This document shows positions 17,608 to 28,199 of a DNA stretch of 64,000 nt, piece by piece. The notes beneath the pieces were generated by a model. It searched no databases, was not told where the DNA came from, and worked only from the letters and a program-made list of their open reading frames with translations. Source of the DNA: Ponticoccus alexandrii (GTDB lineage: Bacteria > Pseudomonadota > Alphaproteobacteria > Rhodobacterales > Rhodobacteraceae). Both the position numbers and the translations under genes were made by a program. The stretch covers positions 3,782,001 through 3,846,000 of the forward strand of contig NZ_CP047166.1 in NCBI RefSeq assembly GCF_016806125.1, in the 5' to 3' direction. Every line of letters begins with the position of its first letter. Within the stretch, counting starts at the first letter, position 1.

Positions 17608-18699
17608 TCACGACAGGGCCGCCGCGAAATCCTGGTAGTCGAAAGAGCGCACGAGGCGTTCCGTTCCGTCAAGTTCCCGGATCGCGATGGACGGCATCTG
17701 CACCCCGTTGAACCAGTTCTTCTTGACCATCGTGTAACCGGCGGCGTCGTCGATGGACAAACGGTCGCCGGGCTTCAGCGGCGCCGGGAAGCGGAACTCT
17801 CCGAAGATATCCCCCGCAAGGCAGCTCTTGCCGCAGATCATCCATTCCTGCTCTCCGGCCTCGGCCATCCTGGCGCTTTCGCGGTAGATCAGCAGGTCGA
17901 GCATATGCGCCTCGATCGAGCTGTCGACGATGGCGAGGTTCTTGCCGTTGTAGAGCGTGTCGAGCACCGTCACCTCAAGCGTGGTCGAGTTGGTGATCGC
18001 GGCCTCGCCCGGTTCGAGGTAGACCTGCACCTCGTTCGTGCCGGCGAAGCGTTTCAGGCGTTCGGCCAGCTTGTCGAGCGGGTAGCCCTCGCCGGTGAAG
18101 TGGATGCCGCCGCCGAGCGAGATCCAGTCCATGCGGCGGATCAGGGAACCGAAGCGCTGCTCGATCATGCCCAGCATGGCGTCGAAGCGTTCGAAATCCG
18201 CGTTCTCGCAGTTGTTGTGGAACATGAAGCCGCTGATGAGGTCGGCCACCGGCTCGATGTCCTCGGGGGCGTGCTCGCCGAGGCGCGAGAAGGGCCGCGC
18301 CGGGTCGGCAAGGTCGAAGCCGCTGGTGGAGACGCCCGGGTTCACGCGCAGACCGCGGGTGTGGCTCCGCGACACCTCTTCGAAACGGGTCAGCTGCTGG
18401 GCGGTGTTGAAGATGATCTTGTCTGAAGAAGCCAGAACCTCGTCGATCTCATCTGGCGCCCATGCGACGGAATAGGCATGGGTTTCGCCGGGGAACTTCT
18501 CGCGCCCCAGCTTGACCTCGAAGAGCGAGGAGGAGGTGGTGCCGTCCATGTACTCGCTCATCATGTCGAAAACCGACCACGTGGCAAAGCACTTCAGCGC
18601 CAGCAGCGCCTTGGCGCCGGATTGCTCGCGCAGATGGGCGATCTTTTCCATGTTGGGCAGCAGGCGGGCCTTGTCGATCAGGTAATAGGGCGTCTGCAT
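17608..18699 (-). CDS. nspC: Carboxy(nor)spermidine decarboxylase
   Basis: The 363-residue PLP enzyme of the alanine-racemase-like fold III carries the PLP lysine in ALLALKCFATWSVF near residue 32, a glycine-rich DWISLGGGIHFTGEGYP near 178, and the active-site CGKSCLAGDIFGEF near 290. It releases CO2 from carboxyspermidine or carboxynorspermidine to give the polyamine. Start MQTPYYLIDK with GGAGGAC upstream. It lies 50 bases upstream of the dehydrogenase gene and is probably co-transcribed with it. Confidence 0.9.
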   Translation of the reverse strand: MQTPYYLIDKARLLPNMEKIAHLREQSGAKALLALKCFATWSVFDMMSEYMDGTTSSSLFEVKLGREKFPGETHAYSVAWAPDEIDEVLASSDKIIFNTAQQLTRFEEVSRSHTRGLRVNPGVSTSGFDLADPARPFSRLGEHAPEDIEPVADLISGFMFHNNCENADFERFDAMLGMIEQRFGSLIRRMDWISLGGGIHFTGEGYPLDKLAERLKRFAGTNEVQVYLEPGEAAITNSTTLEVTVLDTLYNGKNLAIVDSSIEAHMLDLLIYRESARMAEAGEQEWMICGKSCLAGDIFGEFRFPAPLKPGDRLSIDDAAGYTMVKKNWFNGVQMPSIAIRELDGTERLVRSFDYQDFAAALS

Positions 18700-18827
18700 G
18701 GTCCTGTCCTCCGCGCGTGTTATCTCCCGACCTAGTGGGGCAGACCCCGAAGGGCAATGGCAGGATCGGCCCGTATGGCACGGAAATGCGGCTTTGCGTG
18801 GCGCGACAAAGCGCCTATCTCCATGGT

Positions 18828-19586
18828 ATGAAGCTTTTCCCACGTCTGTTCCATCGTCCCGGCAAGGCCCGTTATGACGCTCCGGTGGAGCCGGAAACGC
18901 CCTTTTTTGCCCTCGGCGACCTGCATGGCTGCGACACCCTGCTGCGGCACATGCTGGACCGGCTGGACCGCCTTGCGCATCCGACAGCGCGGCTGGTCTG
19001 TCTGGGCGACTACGTGGATCGTGGCGAGAGCAGCCGCATGGTCCTGCGGCGGCTTCACACATTGTCGCGCAGCGCCGGGGACCTGATGGTCTGCCTGATG
19101 GGCAACCACGAACGGATGTTGCTGGATGCCATGGACAATCCGGCGCGGGACGGGCCACGCTGGCTGCGCCACGGCGGGCTTCAGACGCTGGCCAGCTACG
19201 GCATCCAGCCGCCCGGCCCGAATGCCCCGGAAAGCGCATGGCTGGAGATGCGCGATGCGCTGCGGGCCGCGATGGGCGAAGGGATCGAGGCATGGCTCCG
19301 GGCCCTGCCGCTGTCGTGGCAGACCGGCAACGTGGTTGCGGTGCATGCGGGGGCCGATCCGTCGCGCCCGATTGCGGAGCAGAGCGACAATACGCTGCTC
19401 TGGGGGCATCCGGATTTTGGCCGGGTGGCCCGCACCGACGGGCTGTGGATCGTGCATGGTCACAGCATCGTAGACGACCCGGTCTGGCACGCGGGTCGGA
19501 TCTCTGTCGACACCGGGGCCTATGCGACCGGGCGGTTGACCGCGGCGCTGGTCGAGCGGCAATCGGTCGAGTTTCTTTGCACCTGA
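18828..19586 (+). CDS. Calcineurin-type serine/threonine phosphatase
   Basis: The 252-residue metallophosphatase contains the full PPP signature: GDLHGC near residue 29, GDYVDRGESS near 61, GNHERMLLD near 93, VHAGADPSRP near 175 and VHGHS near 212. It is closest to small bacterial PrpA/ApaH-like protein phosphatases. Targets are unknown. The ATG at 18828 is chosen because the conserved domain starts about 25 residues later. The ribosome site is weak. It stands alone, divergent from nspC. Confidence 0.8.
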   Translation: MKLFPRLFHRPGKARYDAPVEPETPFFALGDLHGCDTLLRHMLDRLDRLAHPTARLVCLGDYVDRGESSRMVLRRLHTLSRSAGDLMVCLMGNHERMLLDAMDNPARDGPRWLRHGGLQTLASYGIQPPGPNAPESAWLEMRDALRAAMGEGIEAWLRALPLSWQTGNVVAVHAGADPSRPIAEQSDNTLLWGHPDFGRVARTDGLWIVHGHSIVDDPVWHAGRISVDTGAYATGRLTAALVERQSVEFLCT

Positions 19587-19624
19587 GCGGGTGACACATG
19601 CCGCTGCGCGACCATTCTACGGTG

Positions 19625-19683
19625 GTACGGGCCTGACGCCTCGGCGCGGGTACGGGCCTGACGCCTCGGCGCGGGTGCGGGCC
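19625..19683. repeat. 25-base tandem repeat, two and a third copies
   Basis: The unit starting GTACGGGCCTGACGCC occurs perfectly at 19625-19649 and 19650-19674. A third partial copy, GTGCGGGCC, follows at 19675-19683. It lies just beyond the phosphatase gene. Confidence 0.85.
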
Positions 19684-19786
19684 ATCCGTCCGACCCGGTG
19701 GCCAGCGGGACGGCGCATCGGGAGGCCACAACGGCGCTTCGGAACACCGCCCGGTGCGGACCCTCTTCGGACATCGCCGACGGGGC

Positions 19787-19833
19787 CCGTTTTCCTACAA
19801 AGAAAACGGTCCGAAGTCTTTACAAGACTTCGG
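19787..19833. repeat. Paired hairpins
   Basis: CCGTTTTC (19787) pairs with GAAAACGG (ending 19809), and immediately after it CCGAAGTCTT pairs with AAGACTTCGG (19811-19833, three-base loop). The two-hairpin arrangement resembles that at 43055-43100. Confidence 0.7.
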
Positions 19834-19864
19834 CTCCGCCGCAGGCCGCGCCGCCCATGAAAAA

Positions 19865-19888
19865 GGGCGCCCCCGACAGGGGGCGCCC
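19865..19888 (-). terminator. Terminator of icd
   Basis: On the minus strand GGGCGCCCCC pairs with GGGGGCGCCC (ten base pairs, loop of four) and is followed by five T. It lies 26 bases after the icd stop. Confidence 0.85.
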
Positions 19889-19914
19889 GATCTCGTCAGC
19901 GCTCGGTCGTCCGA

Positions 19915-22119
<2,205 letters not shown>

Positions 22120-22498
22120 GAAGAATTCCCTTCGTTCGAGTCGCGCTACCCATAGGCCAAAGTTGGGCACAGGTCCACAGTATGCAGCTGTATACATTGC
22201 CGCAGCGCGACCCGGGCAGCCACCGCCCATAAGAGGATCTTTGCCGAGCCTTTGCGGCTTTCCCCGGGCGTTAACCGATCGTTAGGGACTCGGCTCCTAA
22301 GAGACTTAATGAGCGGTTTTTTTTGTCCGGGGGATGACCATGAGCCACAGACTGCACGGACCGGCGGGACCGGCCCCTACCGGGTGCCTCTTTCCTATGG
22401 CCACCGAAAACCCCTTGCAGAGACGGGGACCGGCTGCGCCCGCCGCGTCCTGCCCTCGCCGCTGCGCCGCGTTCTGAGACAGGGCAGGGGTCGCGGGA
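22120..22498. other. Gap between icd and the GGDEF gene
   Basis: The 379 bases hold the icd promoter and probably that of the GGDEF gene. There is a near-palindrome at 22180-22195 and a T8 run at 22319-22326 without a strong stem before it. A 45-codon frame beginning MSHRLHGPAGP at 22339 lacks a good ribosome site and I do not call it. Confidence 0.4.
22180..22195. promoter_or_regulatory. Near-palindrome upstream of icd, possible operator
   Basis: GTATGCAGCTGTATAC is symmetric except for one position on each side. It lies 60-75 bases before the icd start, a typical operator position. The binding protein is unknown. Confidence 0.35.
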
Positions 22499-23470
22499 AT
22501 GTCACAGCAATCCGGCACCGCCTTCGCGCTGAGCCTGATCGCCCAGTCGATAGAGCGTTCGCCGCAGGCGGCGATCCTGCTCGACTGTTCCTGGCGCATC
22601 CTGCTGGCCAACCGCGAGGCGCGCAGGCTGCACGGCCTGACCACCCGGGCCCTTCTGCCCGCCATTGCCACCTCTGACATACGGAACGTCACCCGTGGCC
22701 TGGCCCAGGCGCTGTGCGGCACCCGGGCAATCCCGATGAAGCTGAGTTTCGGCAGCACGACGCAGGCCTTTCAGGCATGGCGGGTCGATCCGCTGCCCGG
22801 CGAGAAACACGGCATGGTCATGCTGAAGGCCGACCCCGCACCCGGCGCGGCGGCGCGGCTGCGAACCCTCACCGCCGCCCATGCCGAAGCCGAGCAACGA
22901 CTGGCCATCGCCGAGGAAGAGCATCAGCGCCTGCGCCGCACGGCAGCGCATCTGGACGCCATCGCCAAGACCGACATGCTGACCGGGCTGCTGAACGCCC
23001 ATGCCTTCCGCCTGCGCTGCGCCAGCGGCCTCGCGCGGGGCGATCTGAACGGCGCCCTGCTTTTTGTCGACCTGAACGGCTTCAAGCCCGTCAACGACCG
23101 CTTCGGTCACGCTGCGGGCGACCATGTGTTGCGGCTGGTCGCCCGCACCCTGCGCGCCGCCGTGCGCGAGGGCGATCTGGCCGGGCGCCTTGGCGGCGAC
23201 GAGTTCGGGCTCTGGCTGCGCGGCGCCGATGCGGAAAGCCTGCCGGACCGGCTGGCCGATCTGCGCGCGGCGCTGGCACAGCCGATCACCTGGGAACGGC
23301 AGCCGGGCGTGACGGTCCTGCTGCCTCATGACGGCGCGGCCATCGGCGCGGCGGTCTGGCCAGCGGACGGGCGCCGCTACGAGGATCTGCTGGCCACCGC
23401 CGATCACCGCATGTACGCCGATAAGCCCGAGACCCGCCGGGATCGCCCCGAACGGCGCAGCCGCGCCTAA
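22499..23470 (+). CDS. Diguanylate cyclase with PAS-like N-terminus
   Basis: The 323-residue protein has a PAS-like sensor region (about 10-100), a linker helix rich in Glu/Arg (about 120-155) and a GGDEF domain (about 158-305). The catalytic motif GGDEF is at 232-236, and an RxxD inhibitory site (R223-D226) lies exactly five residues before it, so an active, product-inhibited cyclase making cyclic di-GMP is expected. No EAL domain and no clear membrane segment are present. It stands convergent to tkt, two bases from its stop. Confidence 0.85.
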   Translation: MSQQSGTAFALSLIAQSIERSPQAAILLDCSWRILLANREARRLHGLTTRALLPAIATSDIRNVTRGLAQALCGTRAIPMKLSFGSTTQAFQAWRVDPLPGEKHGMVMLKADPAPGAAARLRTLTAAHAEAEQRLAIAEEEHQRLRRTAAHLDAIAKTDMLTGLLNAHAFRLRCASGLARGDLNGALLFVDLNGFKPVNDRFGHAAGDHVLRLVARTLRAAVREGDLAGRLGGDEFGLWLRGADAESLPDRLADLRAALAQPITWERQPGVTVLLPHDGAAIGAAVWPADGRRYEDLLATADHRMYADKPETRRDRPERRSRA

Positions 23471-23472
23471 AC

Positions 23473-25431
23473 TCAGCGCCCCAGAAGGCCCCGCGCCTCT
23501 TCCGCGATCCGCTCTGCCGTGATGCCGAAGTGCCGGTACAGCACCTCTGTCCGATCCGAGGCGCCGAAATCCGTCATCCCGACGAAGGCGTCGCCGCGAT
23601 CCAGCCAGCGCTGCCAGCCGAACTCCATCGCCGCCTCGACACCGACGCGCGGCGCGGTGCCCAGCACTTCGGCCCGGTAGGCTGGGTCCTGCTCCTCGAA
23701 AAGCTCCCAGCAGGGCATCGACACGACGGCGGCGCGGATGCCCTCTTCGGCGAGCAGGGCGCGGGCCTCGACCGCCAGCGCGACCTCGGTCCCGGTGGCC
23801 AGCAGCGTGACGTCGCGCGCGCCTTCGTGCCCCGGCAGCATATAGGCGCCCCGGCGGCTGAGGTTCTCTGCCCCGTCGCGCCGCACCGGCAGCGCGTCCT
23901 GCTTGGACAGGGCCAGCAGCGCGGGCGTGCGCCGGCTTTCCATGCTGATCTCCCATGCCTCGGCGGTCTCGATGGCGTCGGCGGGGCGGAAGACGCGGAA
24001 GTTCGGCATGGCGCGGTAGCTGGCGAGGATCTCGACCGGCTGGTGGGTCGGCCCGTTCGAGCCGACGCCGATGGAATCGTGGCTGAAGACGAAGAGCCCC
24101 GGCAGCTCCATCAGCGCGGCCATGCGCATCGCGGGGCGTTCGTAATCGGCGAAGGCCAGATAGGTCACGTTCACGGGCCGCAACCCGCCGTGGGCGGCGA
24201 TGCCGTCGGTCATGGCGCCCATCAGGTGCTCTCGCACGCCGCAGTGGACGTAGGAACCGCTGCGGTCCTGCGCCGTCAGCGCATGGCGGCCGCGCTTGTG
24301 GTTCGTCGGCGCCTCGAGGTCGGCGCAGAGCACCAGCGTCTCGGGCAGCGCCTCGGCCAGCGCGTCGCAGACGTCGCCCGAGGACAGGATCGTGGCGCGC
24401 GGCTCCAGCGCGGCCTGCGCGCGCAGGCGGCTGCCGGTCCCGGCCCAATCCTCGGGCAACGCGCCCGAGGTCCAGCGGTCGAATTCGGCGCGGTCGTCGT
24501 GGGCGGCGTGGCGGCTTTGCCAGTCGCCGTAATCCGTCGCGGCGCGCTGCATGGCCTGTGCCCAGTCGGCGCGGACGGGTTCGGGCACTTCGAAGGACCC
24601 GGCGCTCCACCCCAGTTCGGCGCAGGCCTCTTCGCGGTCCTGCGGCTTCAGCGGCGCGCTGTGGCCGCCGCGCTGGCCCTGAAGCCGGGGCAACCCGCGC
24701 GCGATGGTCGTGCGGCAGGCCAGCAGCGAGGGGCGCGGGTCGTCCTTGGCCGCAGCCAGCGCTGCATCGACGGCGGCGATATCGTGGCCGTCGAGTTCCT
24801 GCACATGCCACCCGGCGGCGCGGAAGCGCGCGGGCACGTCCTCGGAGATCGACAGCATCGTATCGCCGTCGTCGGTGATGTGGTTGTCGTCCGAGAGGAA
24901 GGTCAGCTTGCCCAGCCGCAGGTGCCCCGCCAGCGACACCGCCTCTTGCCCGACGCCCTCTTGCAGGCAGCCGTCGCCGACGAAGGCCCATGTCCGGTGA
25001 TCCACCAGATCGCCACCGAATTCCGCGTTCAGCCGCGCCTCGGCCACCGCCATACCGACGGCGCAGGCGATGCCCTGCCCCAGAAGGCCGGTGGTGATCT
25101 CGATGCCCGCGTGCTGTTCGATCTCGGGATGGCCCGCGCAGGTCGACCCCAGACGGCGGAAGGTCTGCAGCGCGTCGAGCGAGACCGCGTCGTAGCCCGC
25201 CAGATGCAGCAGGGAATACAGCAGCGTCGAGCCATGGCCGTTCGACAGCACAACCCGGTCGCGGTCGGGCCAGAGCGGGTCGGCGGGCGCGGCCTTGAGG
25301 TGGTTGGCATAGAGCGTCGCGGCGATCTCTGCCATGCCCAGCGGCACGCCCTGATGCCCCTCGCCCGCGTTCAGGATGGTGTCGATCGCGAGAAAGCGGA
25401 TGGCATTGGCCATGCTCTGGATATCGGTCAT
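23473..25431 (-). CDS. tkt: Transketolase
   Basis: The 652-residue full-length enzyme has the thiamine diphosphate motif GDGCLQEGVGQEAVSLAGHLRLGKL near 153 with the downstream N. SNGHGSTLLYSLLHLAGYD near 63 carries the catalytic histidine, and DSIGVGSNGPTHQPVE near 460 binds substrate. It transfers two-carbon units in the pentose phosphate and Calvin-type networks. A separate split transketolase is encoded at 28200-30185, so this copy is probably the housekeeping one. Confidence 0.92.
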   Translation of the reverse strand: MTDIQSMANAIRFLAIDTILNAGEGHQGVPLGMAEIAATLYANHLKAAPADPLWPDRDRVVLSNGHGSTLLYSLLHLAGYDAVSLDALQTFRRLGSTCAGHPEIEQHAGIEITTGLLGQGIACAVGMAVAEARLNAEFGGDLVDHRTWAFVGDGCLQEGVGQEAVSLAGHLRLGKLTFLSDDNHITDDGDTMLSISEDVPARFRAAGWHVQELDGHDIAAVDAALAAAKDDPRPSLLACRTTIARGLPRLQGQRGGHSAPLKPQDREEACAELGWSAGSFEVPEPVRADWAQAMQRAATDYGDWQSRHAAHDDRAEFDRWTSGALPEDWAGTGSRLRAQAALEPRATILSSGDVCDALAEALPETLVLCADLEAPTNHKRGRHALTAQDRSGSYVHCGVREHLMGAMTDGIAAHGGLRPVNVTYLAFADYERPAMRMAALMELPGLFVFSHDSIGVGSNGPTHQPVEILASYRAMPNFRVFRPADAIETAEAWEISMESRRTPALLALSKQDALPVRRDGAENLSRRGAYMLPGHEGARDVTLLATGTEVALAVEARALLAEEGIRAAVVSMPCWELFEEQDPAYRAEVLGTAPRVGVEAAMEFGWQRWLDRGDAFVGMTDFGASDRTEVLYRHFGITAERIAEEARGLLGR

Positions 25432-25530
25432 GGGTCTCCTCCCGGGGGCCTTTGGGTCGTCTGGCGACAGGCCTTACCCGGTTTCGCAAGCGCTGCCTTT
25501 GAAGTTCTCCTAACAAGGATGTGCTCAGGA

Positions 25531-26514
25531 CTACAGGGTATCGGGGTCATAGCCCGTCTGCCGCACCGGCGGTGCAAAGGAACACCCCAGCGCGGTCAGG
25601 CACGCGCGGGTCTCTGCCTCGTGGTCCCGTGCGGCGGCTTCGATCCAGTCGTGAAAGCGCCCGACGATGCGGCGGTTCAGGTGGCGCGGCGGGCAGACGA
25701 ACCAATAGGCCGTGAATTCGATGACAGGCAGCGTGGGGAACAGTGGCACCAGCGAGCCCTCGGCCAGTTGCGGCAGGCAGAGCGCCGCGCTGTCCAGCGC
25801 CACGCCGCCGCCCTCGCGCGCCATCTCCAGCGCCATGGAGGAGCGGTCGAAGCGGAAGGGGTACTGCGGCAGCGCCAGCGTCACGCCGGTGGCCGCCAGC
25901 CAGAGGTCCCAGCGCAAGAGCGATTTGACGCTGTCGATCAGCCGCGCCGCCGTCAGGATCGCGGCGGGGTCCTCACCCACCTCCGCCACAAGGCGCTCGC
26001 GGTAGGCGGGGCTGACCATCGGCAGCACGAGGTCGTGCATCAGTGGCTGCACGGTCAGCCCCGCCCAATCGCCCTGCCCATAGCGCAGGTCGAGGTCGAT
26101 GGCCTCGGTCTCGAAGCTGGAGTAGTCGGGCGTGGCATCCACGCGGATCGCCCAGTCGGGATGGTTCTCGGCGAAGCGCGCGATGCGCGTGCCCAGCCAG
26201 CGCACGCCGAAGGTCGGGCTGACCCGCAGCGAGAGGGAGCGCATGTCGCGCTGCCGCCCGATGGCATTGCGCGCGTTGCGCAGAGCGCCAAACGCCTGAG
26301 TCGTGACCTGAAACAGCCGGTCGCCGTCCTGCGTCAGCACCAGCCGCCGCTTCTCGCGCCGGAAGAGGCGGATGCCAAGCTGCGTCTCCAAAAGGCGGAT
26401 CTGCTGGCTGACGGCAGAGGGCGAGACGCCAAGCTCTTCGGCGGCGCGGGTCACGGTGCCCAGACGGGCCACCGCCTCGAAATATTCCGTCGCCTTGAGG
26501 TTGATGTCGCGCAT
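25531..26514 (-). CDS. LysR-family regulator, GcvA-like
   Basis: The 327-residue regulator has an N-terminal winged helix-turn-helix (TRAAEELGVSPSAVSQQIRLLETQLGIRLF, about 18-47) and a LysR effector domain from about 90. The effector domain resembles the GcvA subgroup (VRWLGTRIARFAENHPDW). It is on the same strand as, and just downstream of, the SAF oxidoreductase gene, with a hairpin between them. It may control the divergent 28041/28200 promoter, but this is only positional. Confidence 0.8.
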   Translation of the reverse strand: MRDINLKATEYFEAVARLGTVTRAAEELGVSPSAVSQQIRLLETQLGIRLFRREKRRLVLTQDGDRLFQVTTQAFGALRNARNAIGRQRDMRSLSLRVSPTFGVRWLGTRIARFAENHPDWAIRVDATPDYSSFETEAIDLDLRYGQGDWAGLTVQPLMHDLVLPMVSPAYRERLVAEVGEDPAAILTAARLIDSVKSLLRWDLWLAATGVTLALPQYPFRFDRSSMALEMAREGGGVALDSAALCLPQLAEGSLVPLFPTLPVIEFTAYWFVCPPRHLNRRIVGRFHDWIEAAARDHEAETRACLTALGCSFAPPVRQTGYDPDTL

Positions 26515-26665
26515 GGATGCCGCCCTCCCCGTGGCGGCACCCGCTTGATAGCGCGGAAAGCCGGGGCTTTCCCAGCCCTTGCAGGACTTGACCTTCCGTG
26601 GCGTCCGTGCGACCAAACCCCGCCTGTTGGGAGACGGCGCGCCCGGGCCACGCCCGGTCGGACTG

Positions 26666-26692
26666 GCAGGATGGGCCTTGCGCCCATCCTGC
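26666..26692 (-). terminator. Hairpin after the SAF oxidoreductase gene
   Basis: GCAGGATGGGC (26666-26676) pairs perfectly with GCCCATCCTGC (26682-26692) around a five-base loop. It lies nine bases beyond the stop of the minus-strand gene. No good T-run follows, so termination would be partial. Confidence 0.55.
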
Positions 26693-26700
26693 GTCAGCCC

Positions 26701-28041
26701 TCAACCGTCCAGCAGCGCCTTCTGGTCTTCCCGCATCTGCACGATGTCCAGATCGTCCACCATCTCGACGTCGTCGAAGCTGACCACCTGATCCTTCTCG
26801 ATGGCACGCTTCAGCTTGACGTGATGCGCCAGCCCGATGGGCAGGGCGTTCTTCTGCACCGATTGCACAGCCGGGATCGCCTTGGCCCAGACCTTGAAGC
26901 CGCCCTCGCCGTCGAGGAACTCACCCGCCTGAAAACTGCCCTTGGAGGTCGCGACCGCATCGGCGCGGTAGCGCGTCGAGGACCCCGTCGCCTCGCCCCG
27001 CAGCACGGCGGAGAGGACCGAGACCGAGGTCTCCAGCCCGATCAGGTGGAAGGGCCGCCACATGGATCCGTACCAGCCCGACTTGTCCGTCAGCAGGCCG
27101 TATTGCTGGAAACAGGCGCGGGTGTATTCGTCGGGCGCCTTGAAGGTCACGAACATGCCGTACTGGATGTTGTTCAGCACCATACGCCCGTCCGGCTCTC
27201 GGCTGGCGGCGATATCGACGATCCCGGCCTTCTCCAGCCGCCCGCCCTCGCTGACCGGCTTGAAGACCTCGGCCAGATCCTGCAGGCCCGAGGGCGGAAA
27301 GGCCAGCCCGTCCGAGGGGCAGTCGAGCCCGGTGGCATTGGCCACGGCGGCCATCTCGATCGCCGCCTTGGTGCCGTCGGTGAAGGAGTTGTACATCTTG
27401 GGATTGAAGTCGCCCGCCGCGACCTCTTCGTCGCTCCAGCCGAAGTAGCCCCAGACCGTGTCCGGCGTCGAATAGCGGTAGGCGGGCGCGAAGTTCATGC
27501 CCTTGCCCGCCGCCATCAGCTCGAAGCCGCAGGAATGCACCCAGTCCACCAACTCGCAGATCGCCGCGGGCTGGTCGCCGTAGGCCATGGAATAGACCAC
27601 GCCCTTCTGCCGCGCACGCTCCGCCAGCAGCGCGCCGCACAGGACGTCCGCCTCGACGTTGACCATGACCACATGCTTGCCCGCGTCGATGGCGGCCATG
27701 CCGTGCCGCAACCCGGCGATGGGGTGGCCGGTGGCCTCGATGATGCACTCGATCCCCTCCGCCTCGCAGAGCGCCTTGGCGTCCTGCGTCAGGAAGGTCG
27801 TGCCGTTGTCCATGGCGTCGCCGAAGGAGGTCGCCGCATAGCGGTCCTCGGACCAGCCGACCCGCTCCAGCGAGCCGCGCGCCTTCACCGGGTCCAGATC
27901 GGCGATGCCGACGATGTGATAGCCCGGGATGCACTTCGCCTGCGCAAGGATCATGGAGCCGAACTTCCCGGCCCCGATCAGCCCGACCCGCACCGGGCGG
28001 CCATCGGCGTTGCGTTCTGCCAGCATGCGCGACAGGTTCAT
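26701..28041 (-). CDS. NAD(P)-dependent oxidoreductase with C-terminal SAF domain
   Basis: The 446-residue protein joins a homoserine-dehydrogenase-like Rossmann domain (VGLIGAGKFGSMILAQ at about 20-35; ECIIEATGHPIAGLRHG near 108) to a C-terminal SAF domain (ALPIGLAHHVKLKRAIEKDQ near 405-425). Members are often labelled predicted homoserine dehydrogenase or FlgA-like, but homoserine is unlikely here. It is divergent from a split transketolase, SDR and FAH hydrolase, so a role in carbohydrate oxidation or epimerisation is inferred. A good AAGGAG precedes the ATG at 28041. Confidence 0.75.
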   Translation of the reverse strand: MNLSRMLAERNADGRPVRVGLIGAGKFGSMILAQAKCIPGYHIVGIADLDPVKARGSLERVGWSEDRYAATSFGDAMDNGTTFLTQDAKALCEAEGIECIIEATGHPIAGLRHGMAAIDAGKHVVMVNVEADVLCGALLAERARQKGVVYSMAYGDQPAAICELVDWVHSCGFELMAAGKGMNFAPAYRYSTPDTVWGYFGWSDEEVAAGDFNPKMYNSFTDGTKAAIEMAAVANATGLDCPSDGLAFPPSGLQDLAEVFKPVSEGGRLEKAGIVDIAASREPDGRMVLNNIQYGMFVTFKAPDEYTRACFQQYGLLTDKSGWYGSMWRPFHLIGLETSVSVLSAVLRGEATGSSTRYRADAVATSKGSFQAGEFLDGEGGFKVWAKAIPAVQSVQKNALPIGLAHHVKLKRAIEKDQVVSFDDVEMVDDLDIVQMREDQKALLDG

Positions 28042-28060
28042 TGTGGTGTCCTCCTTAGAT

Positions 28061-28075
28061 TGGTCGCGGCGACCA
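28061..28075. promoter_or_regulatory. Palindrome in the divergent promoter, possible operator
   Basis: TGGTCGC-G-GCGACCA is a perfect inverted repeat with a one-base centre. It lies immediately upstream of the ribosome site of the SAF oxidoreductase gene, in the 158-base gap shared with the split transketolase. It differs from the TGGTATACCA sites elsewhere. The binding protein could be the nearby LysR regulator or another repressor. Confidence 0.4.
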
Positions 28076-28199
28076 TGGTGCAGCGCCCGGCGCCCTTCCA
28101 TTTAGAACCGCTAACGAAATGCTTAAGAAAACCAGATTGCATTGGCGCCCCTTGCGCGCCAGTGATCGCGCCGACACGACCCGCAGGGAGGGAGGCTCC

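Noticed and set aside
22339-22477. A 45-codon frame starting MSHRLHGPAGP ahead of the GGDEF gene
   Set aside because: There is no ribosome site and the composition is proline- and arginine-rich with no recognisable protein.
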